This document shows positions 6,217 to 10,580 of a stretch of DNA of 10,580 nucleotides, in pieces. Source of the DNA: an uncultured Oscillospiraceae bacterium (GTDB lineage Bacteria; Bacillota_A; Clostridia; Oscillospirales; Oscillospiraceae); contig CAAEOU010000259.1 in NCBI GenBank assembly GCA_900757695.1, positions 1 to 10,580 of the forward strand, given 5' to 3'. Made by a program: the position numbers and the translations under genes. Below the pieces are notes generated by a model. It worked only from the letters and a program-made list of their open reading frames with translations. It was not told the origin of the DNA and made no database searches. Position 1 is the stretch's first letter. Each line of letters starts with the position of its first letter.

Positions 6217-8343
6217 ATGACCACAAAAGAGCGTCTTCAGGCGAAGCTGCCCGGAGAGGACACCGGCATTACCCTGCACAATACCTTCTGCGATATCTGT
6301 GCCCCGGGGCCTCACTGCGGCGTCACCTGCTATGTGAAGGACGGAAAAATCATAAAGCTCGAGGGCACAGATGCCCACCCTACCAACCACGGGAAGCTCT
6401 GCGCCCGGGGCCTTTCCGGCCGGGACTATGTGTATCGGAAGGACCGCATCCGTACCCCCCTGCGCCGGGTGGGCGAAAAAGGAGCAGGAGAATTTGAACC
6501 CATCTCATGGGACGAGGCCATGGAGGAGATCACGGAAAAGCTGCTGTCTATTCGGCGGGAGTCCGGGGCCTCCAGTACTGCCTTCTACTGCGGATACGAA
6601 AAGTGGTATCGCCCCTTTTTGCAGCGGCTGGCCTACAGCTATGGATCGGTGAACTACGGCAGTGAGTCTTCCTCCTGCTTTACCTCCACCATTATGTCAT
6701 GGAAGTGCGCCACGGGTGCGGAGATGGTACAGCCGGATCTGGGCCACGCAGGGGTATTTCTGGGCTTTTGCGCCAACCCGGGCATCTCCTCTTATCTGAT
6801 GAACGGGCGCCTTCAAGCCAACCACCGCCGGGGCATGAAGGTCATTATCATCGATCCCCGGATCACTCCGGCCTCCCAGAGTGCCGACCTGCACCTGCGG
6901 GTAAAGCCCGGTACAGACGGAGCATTGGCGCTGGGGCTTGGGCGGGAGCTGATCCGGCATGGTTGGATCGATCAGGACTATATCCGGGAAAGTGTCCATG
7001 GCTTTGAAGCCTACCGGGACTATGTGGAGCAGTTTACCCCGGAGAAGACCGCCGAAATTACGGGACTTACCCCGGAGGAAATCTGTCTGGCGGCCCGAAT
7101 GGTGGGGGAAAACCTGCCCCTTGCCATCAACCCTTCCAACGCCTCGTTGGTACACTTCAAAAACGGCATGCAGAACCACCGGGCCGTCATGGCGCTGTCC
7201 GCCATCACCGGCAGCTATGACCGGGTGGGCGGCATGATCCCCACCTATCTCACCTATGCCCACTCCATTGGCGGCTTTGAAACCATGGAGCCGGAGTTTT
7301 CCATAGAGAAGTATCCCAAGGACGGGCCGATTCCCATTGGCTGTGATCGATTCCCCCTGTGGCATAAGGTTATTGGGGAGATGCAGGCCTGTGACCTGCC
7401 CCGGGCTATTTTGACCGGAAAGCCCTATCCCCTCCGGGCCCTCTATGCCCATGGAATGAACTTTCGGATGTTCCCCGGGGCAGCGGAGATGGAACAGGCC
7501 CTGAAAAAAATCGAGTTCTTTGTGGATACGGATCTGTTCCTGACGGACTCCGCCAAATATGCAGATATTGTGCTGCCTGCCTGCACCTCCTACGAGCGGG
7601 GAGAATTTAAGGTCTTCGGCGGCGGCTTTGCCCAGTATACCCAGCCGGTGATCCAGCCGCTGTATGAATCCCGCCGGGATGATGAGATCCTATTGGAGCT
7701 GGCCCGGCGGCTGGACGTGGATGACGAGCTCCTGAAATCGGATCGGGACACCTGCATCCGGCATATGCTGCGGAATACGCCCATTGACTTAGACGATCTG
7801 AAGCAGCATCCGGAGCTGCCCCAGAAGATCTCAGGGCTCCATATAGTTGGCGTGGGGCAGCACGGCTTCCAGACCCCCACGGGAAAATTTGAGCTGGATT
7901 CGGAGATCATTCGGGAGCTGGGCGCACCGGGGCTGGATTCCCTGCCCACCTACCGGCCATCGGAGGATGACGCAGACCCGGAGCGCTACCCCATGATCCT
8001 CTCTACGGGCATTCGGATCCCCGGGGGTCTCCACTCCCGGCTTCACGACTGTCCCTCCGCCCGATCCCTGCGGCCGGATCCCATGGCGGATCTGAATCCC
8101 GTGGATGCCCAGCACCTTGGCATCTGTCAGGGAGATTCCGTTGCGATCGAAACCGCCCATGGCAGGGTCACGGTGCTGGCGAACCTCACGGACATCATCC
8201 CTGCCGGAATGGTGAGCCTGTACCACGGCTACCGGGAGGCGGACGCCAACAGCCTTCTCAGCTATGACCATCGGGATCCCTATTCCGGGTTCCCGGGCTA
8301 TCGCTGCATCCGGTGCAGTATCAGGAAGGAGGAAAAACCATGA
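6217..8343 (+). CDS. Molybdopterin/tungstopterin bis-MGD oxidoreductase, catalytic subunit
   Basis: The 708-residue product belongs to the DMSO reductase family, whose enzymes bind Mo or W through two pterin guanine dinucleotides. The N-terminus carries a [4Fe-4S] motif, Cys25-x2-Cys28-x5-Cys34-x27-Cys62. It is followed by Arg64, where formate dehydrogenases and NapA carry a Lys, which argues against those types. The likely metal ligand is Cys154 in YGSESSSCF. The MGD-binding regions include IIDPRITPASQSADLHL (211-227), and the C-terminal dinucleotide-binding domain covers about 590-700 (DLNPVDAQHLGICQGD 625-640). There is no twin-arginine signal, so it should be cytoplasmic. GGAGGG is 6 bases before the ATG. 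The next gene, overlapping by ATGA, encodes its FeS partner. The substrate is unknown; aromatic dehydroxylation, hydroxyl transfer, acetylene-hydratase-like chemistry or S/N-oxide reduction are all possible. Confidence 0.88.
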   Translation: MTTKERLQAKLPGEDTGITLHNTFCDICAPGPHCGVTCYVKDGKIIKLEGTDAHPTNHGKLCARGLSGRDYVYRKDRIRTPLRRVGEKGAGEFEPISWDEAMEEITEKLLSIRRESGASSTAFYCGYEKWYRPFLQRLAYSYGSVNYGSESSSCFTSTIMSWKCATGAEMVQPDLGHAGVFLGFCANPGISSYLMNGRLQANHRRGMKVIIIDPRITPASQSADLHLRVKPGTDGALALGLGRELIRHGWIDQDYIRESVHGFEAYRDYVEQFTPEKTAEITGLTPEEICLAARMVGENLPLAINPSNASLVHFKNGMQNHRAVMALSAITGSYDRVGGMIPTYLTYAHSIGGFETMEPEFSIEKYPKDGPIPIGCDRFPLWHKVIGEMQACDLPRAILTGKPYPLRALYAHGMNFRMFPGAAEMEQALKKIEFFVDTDLFLTDSAKYADIVLPACTSYERGEFKVFGGGFAQYTQPVIQPLYESRRDDEILLELARRLDVDDELLKSDRDTCIRHMLRNTPIDLDDLKQHPELPQKISGLHIVGVGQHGFQTPTGKFELDSEIIRELGAPGLDSLPTYRPSEDDADPERYPMILSTGIRIPGGLHSRLHDCPSARSLRPDPMADLNPVDAQHLGICQGDSVAIETAHGRVTVLANLTDIIPAGMVSLYHGYREADANSLLSYDHRDPYSGFPGYRCIRCSIRKEEKP

Positions 8344-8762
8344 AACGCATTGTCTTTGATCCGGAAAAGTGCACTGGCTGCTGTGCCTGCCAGCTGGCCT
8401 GCAACGATCAGCGGGATATCAAATGTGCCCTTGGGCAAAAGCCTCTGCGGCACATGGAGCGGCGGGAAAAGAACGGCAGGATCCTCAGCTACTCCGTGGG
8501 CTGTGTCCACTGTGGGGCCTGCATGAAGGTATGTCCCGCCGGGGCCATCACCCGGAACGAAGCCGGATTTGTGGTGCTCTCGGAGGATAAATGCCGAGGC
8601 TGCGGGGCCTGTGCTGCGGCCTGCCCCCTGTCGGTGATCTCGGTGGATCCCGAAAGCGGGCATGCGGTAAAATGTGACGGCTGCTGGGGACGGCTGGAGG
8701 CCGGGCTCCTGCCTGCCTGCGTCCATACCTGCCCCATTGGAGCCCTGACCATCAAGGAATGA
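8340..8762 (+). CDS. Four-cluster [4Fe-4S] ferredoxin-like subunit (DmsB/PhsB type)
   Basis: The 140-residue product should carry electrons to or from the molybdoenzyme encoded just upstream. Sixteen cysteines fall in the four-cluster pattern of DmsB-like subunits: Cys11, 14, 17, 21; Cys55, 58, 61, 65; Cys85, 88, 91, 95; and Cys112-x2-Cys115-x11-Cys127-x3-Cys131. Cys15 and Cys29 are extra. At 140 residues it is shorter than DmsB (about 205), so the loops between clusters are trimmed. The start is set by AAGGAGG (8326-8332), 7 bases before the ATG, which overlaps the upstream stop as ATGA; the in-frame ATG at 8313 lies ahead of this site. No gene for a membrane anchor (NrfD or DmsC type) follows, only a terminator, so the complex is probably soluble and coupled to a cytoplasmic donor. 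Confidence 0.9.
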   Translation: MKRIVFDPEKCTGCCACQLACNDQRDIKCALGQKPLRHMERREKNGRILSYSVGCVHCGACMKVCPAGAITRNEAGFVVLSEDKCRGCGACAAACPLSVISVDPESGHAVKCDGCWGRLEAGLLPACVHTCPIGALTIKE

Positions 8763-8806
8763 AAACACCCGCAGACGGCTTGAACGATGCCGTCTGCGGG
8801 TGAGCT
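8761..8806. terminator. Convergent bidirectional terminator
   Basis: A perfect 14-bp GC-rich stem (8766-8779 with 8789-8802) has a 9-base loop. It lies between the stop of the ferredoxin-like gene (8762) and the stop of the leftward exonuclease gene (8807). On the minus strand it is followed by TTTTC (8765-8761); on the plus strand the tail is weaker (AGCTTTAT). Confidence 0.85.
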
Positions 8807-9328
8807 TTATACTGCTTGCAGTTTTAAGTACAGATTGGCGGTGGCCTCCGCATCGCACCATGCCCGGTGGGCATCGTTTAGCGCAATGGAAAAATAGTCC
8901 GTCAAATAGCCAAGCTTGTAGCTGGGCAGTCCCTTGAGCTTCAATCGGGAAAGCTGAAGGGTGTCATCTACCGGATTTTCAATGCTTCGGCCCATTTGGG
9001 CAAGGTCTCGCTCCAAAAACTTGCAGTCAAACTTGGCATTGTGGCAAACCAGCGGAAGATTCCCCAGAAAGCTCAAAAATACAGGCAGCAGCTCATGGAT
9101 TCTGGGATAGTCCTCCACCATGTCGTTGGAAATACCGGTCAGTGCCACCACCCGGGGCGGAATGGGGCGGCCCGGATTGACCAGAGTGGAGAACCGCTGT
9201 ACCACGTCCCCGCCCTGTACCTTCACGGCGCCAATTTCCGTCACCTTATCCTTGGTGCCGGAAAGGCCGGTGGTCTCAAAATCCAGACAAACAAAGTCCT
9301 GAAAGCTTCCATTGCAAACGTAATTCAT
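8807..9328 (-). CDS. DnaQ-like DEDDh 3'-5' exonuclease
   Basis: The 173-residue product is a single exonuclease domain of the DnaQ/PolC-epsilon type, which removes nucleotides from 3' ends of DNA or RNA using two metal ions. The catalytic set is visible: LDFETTGL with Asp16 and Glu18 (Exo I), HNAKFD with His96, Asn97 and Asp101 (Exo II), and HRAWCDA with His154 and Asp159 (Exo III, the DEDDh form). No polymerase or helicase domain is attached. AAAGGAA five bases upstream favours the ATG at 9328. A longer frame beginning at 9388 would overlap the preceding gene by 16 bases and has no good binding site. It lies 44 bases downstream of the dehydrogenase gene on the same strand and is probably co-transcribed with it. 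Its role (proofreading, repair or RNA turnover) is not shown. Confidence 0.88.
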   Translation of the reverse strand: MNYVCNGSFQDFVCLDFETTGLSGTKDKVTEIGAVKVQGGDVVQRFSTLVNPGRPIPPRVVALTGISNDMVEDYPRIHELLPVFLSFLGNLPLVCHNAKFDCKFLERDLAQMGRSIENPVDDTLQLSRLKLKGLPSYKLGYLTDYFSIALNDAHRAWCDAEATANLYLKLQAV

Positions 9329-9333
9329 TGGTA

Positions 9334-9340
9334 TTCCTTT
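9334..9340 (-). promoter_or_regulatory. Ribosome binding site that decides the exonuclease start
   Basis: On the minus strand AAAGGAA precedes the ATG at 9328-9326 by 5 bases. It supports this start over in-frame ATGs at 9388 and 9364, which lack a recognisable site. Confidence 0.65.
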
Positions 9341-9372
9341 CTTTGGAGGCGGCAGCGCATCCATATGCCGCC

Positions 9373-10362
9373 CTATATAATCTTCCATGGGATTTCCCTG
9401 CCCTCTGCGAAAAGCTTGCAGGCCGCTACGCTGCAGCGGGCCATTTCCTCCACGGCCTCGCCGGTATAGAAGGCCATATGGGGGGTAAAGACCACGTTGG
9501 GCATATCCTTTAGAATGCTGAGGGCACGATTCCCAATCTGATCCGACATCTTATTGAAGTGGTACAGCCCCGCTTCCCCTTCTACCACATCCAGCGCTGC
9601 ACCGCCGACTTTTCCGGTCTCCAATGCATCGATCAGCGCCTGCGTATCCACGAGGCCGCCCCGGGCGGTGTTGACGAGGATTACGCCGGGCTTCATTTTC
9701 TCCATGGCATCCCGGCTGATGATATGCTGTGTTTCCGGGGTCAGCGGCATGTGCAGGGAGATGATATCGCTTTCCCGGTACAGCGTTTCAAGGGAGACCT
9801 GCTCTCCGGCCAGACCGGGACGGCTGGTTCTGTTCCAGTAAATCACACGACAGCCAAAGCCCCGAAGCTCTTCCATAACTCTTGCGCCGATGCGGCCTGC
9901 CCCGAGAATGCCCACGGTGCAGCTGCGGAGCTGCCGCCCCATAAGCCCGGGCATGGAGAAATCGTGAAGGTCCGCCCGCTGTATCACCCGCTTTGCATTC
10001 CGCAGGGCCATGAGCATCAGCATTACCGTATAGTCCGCCACGGCATCCGGCCCATAGCCGGCGTTGCAGACGGTGAAGCCCAGTGCCTTTGCCGCCGCCA
10101 TGTCGATGTGGTCATAGCCGATGGTGCGGGTGCTGAGGAGCCGTACCCCGGCCTCATGCATGGCCTCCAGCAGCTCAAAATGAATGGGCGTTGCCACCAC
10201 GGAGACCGCATCATAGCCCCGCAGCATGGGAATGTAATACTCCATGTTGTCCTTGGTCAGCTGCGCCGGCGTAAGGCCGATTTCCAAGTGGTATTCCAGT
10301 GCCAGCCGACGAAAGATCGCTTCCTCATCATAAGGGCGGCAGCCAAAGACGTATAAGCGCAT
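9373..10362 (-). CDS. D-2-hydroxyacid dehydrogenase, D-lactate dehydrogenase/VanH-like
   Basis: The 329-residue product is an NAD-dependent D-isomer-specific 2-hydroxyacid dehydrogenase, which reduces 2-oxo acids such as pyruvate to D-hydroxy acids in the cytoplasm. The Rossmann motif GAGRIG is at 154-159. The catalytic set is Arg234 (NTARGGLVD), Asp258, Glu263 (VEGEAGLY) and His295 (TPHMAFYT), nearly the same numbering as lactobacillal D-LDH. STRTIGYDHID (77-87) and VADYTVMLMLMALRN (108-122) resemble VanH and related D-LDHs. GGGAGGG is 6 bases before the ATG at 10362; the frame is open to 10437 but the extra residues precede this site and overlap the promoter. No vanA or vanX lies nearby, so a fermentative or 2-oxoacid role is more likely than vancomycin resistance. 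Pyruvate, 2-oxobutyrate or 2-oxoisocaproate are candidate substrates. Confidence 0.9.
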   Translation of the reverse strand: MRLYVFGCRPYDEEAIFRRLALEYHLEIGLTPAQLTKDNMEYYIPMLRGYDAVSVVATPIHFELLEAMHEAGVRLLSTRTIGYDHIDMAAAKALGFTVCNAGYGPDAVADYTVMLMLMALRNAKRVIQRADLHDFSMPGLMGRQLRSCTVGILGAGRIGARVMEELRGFGCRVIYWNRTSRPGLAGEQVSLETLYRESDIISLHMPLTPETQHIISRDAMEKMKPGVILVNTARGGLVDTQALIDALETGKVGGAALDVVEGEAGLYHFNKMSDQIGNRALSILKDMPNVVFTPHMAFYTGEAVEEMARCSVAACKLFAEGREIPWKII

Positions 10363-10390
10363 TGTGATCCCTCCCGGAGCTGTTTTGGCT

Positions 10391-10420
10391 ATTCTATCAT
10401 AATCCACGGAAAACTGACAA
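10391..10420 (-). promoter_or_regulatory. Promoter of the dehydrogenase-exonuclease pair
   Basis: On the minus strand TTGTCA (10420 to 10415, 5 of 6) is followed after 18 bases by TAGAAT (10396 to 10391, 5 of 6), preceded by TGA to give an extended -10. The predicted transcript starts about 20 bases before the ATG-proximal Shine-Dalgarno. Confidence 0.7.
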
Positions 10421-10435
10421 CACTTTTCTGCACCC

Positions 10436-10467
10436 AAAAAGTTTGCCGCCCCAAATGGGCGGCAAAC
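10436..10467 (-). terminator. Rho-independent terminator of metK
   Basis: A perfect 11-bp stem (GTTTGCCGCCC 10441-10451, GGGCGGCAAAC 10457-10467) has a 5-base loop and, on the minus strand, runs into five T (10440-10436). It lies 17 bases after the metK stop codon and separates metK from the dehydrogenase promoter. Confidence 0.9.
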
Positions 10468-10483
10468 GCAGCTTTGGATGGAA

Positions 10484-10580
10484 TTACAGCACAGCCTTTT
10501 TGAGGTCCTCTGTCCGGTCCGTGCGCTCCCAGGGAAGGTTCAGCTCCGGACGGCCAAAGTGACCGTAGGCAGCGGTGGCG
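10484..10580 (-). CDS. metK: S-adenosylmethionine synthetase, C-terminal end only
   Basis: The last 31 residues and the TAA stop lie in the window; the rest continues past the right edge. The translation contains [16 protein letters not shown], which matches the conserved C-terminal YGHFGR and PWE motifs of MetK, the enzyme that makes S-adenosylmethionine from methionine and ATP. The family normally has close to 390-400 residues, so over 90 percent is missing here. A strong terminator follows directly. Assignment rests on this short tail but the motif is distinctive. Confidence 0.88.
   Translation of the reverse strand, partial: ATAAYGHFGRPELNLPWERTDRTEDLKKAVL

Noticed and set aside
6217..6300. 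Tat signal on the molybdoenzyme
   Set aside because: The N-terminus has no twin arginine or hydrophobic stretch before the first cluster cysteine at residue 25.
9329..9388. Twenty-residue N-terminal extension of the exonuclease
   Set aside because: It overlaps the end of the dehydrogenase gene and has no ribosome binding site, while the ATG at 9328 has AAAGGAA.
9373..10362. Vancomycin resistance determinant
   Set aside because: Only a VanH-like dehydrogenase is present; no ligase, dipeptidase or two-component regulator is nearby.

Overview
The window comes from a GC-rich member of the Firmicutes, most likely an anaerobic endospore-forming clostridium of the Oscillospiraceae type. Three things point there: a sporulation sigma factor of the SigK family, a DUF5662 domain (common in gut clostridia), and consistent AGGAGG-like ribosome binding sites with extended -10 promoters. 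The species cannot be named from the sequence alone. No RNA gene, CRISPR array, insertion sequence or phage gene was seen, and no gene-free stretch exceeds 300 bases.

Layout. Positions 1-91 hold the start of a leftward membrane protein, divergent from a rightward pair: glycerol kinase glpK (293-1822), then a class I/II aminotransferase (1819-3015) that overlaps it by an ATGA junction and ends in a strong terminator. An isolated 69-residue membrane protein (3144-3353) follows, with its own promoter and a palindrome upstream. A 12-bp-stem terminator separates it from a leftward 599-codon gene (3400-5199). That gene joins a complete DUF5662 domain to a LysA/ornithine-decarboxylase-like PLP enzyme. 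Divergent from it is sigK (5432-6154), intact and with a hydrophobic N-terminus like the pro-sequence of pro-sigma-K.

Next is a two-gene operon with its own promoter (6217-8762): a molybdopterin/tungstopterin bis-MGD oxidoreductase and a four-cluster ferredoxin-like subunit, overlapping by ATGA. It has no Tat signal and no membrane anchor gene, so it looks like a soluble cytoplasmic enzyme of unknown substrate. A 14-bp-stem convergent terminator separates it from a leftward pair: a VanH/D-lactate-dehydrogenase-like enzyme (9373-10362) and a DEDDh exonuclease (8807-9328). At the right edge, behind its own terminator, is the C-terminus of metK (10484-10580).

The genes form several short, independent transcription units of mostly metabolic function and not one system. 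The most unusual items are the DUF5662-decarboxylase fusion, which also has altered active-site motifs, and the orphan molybdoenzyme pair.
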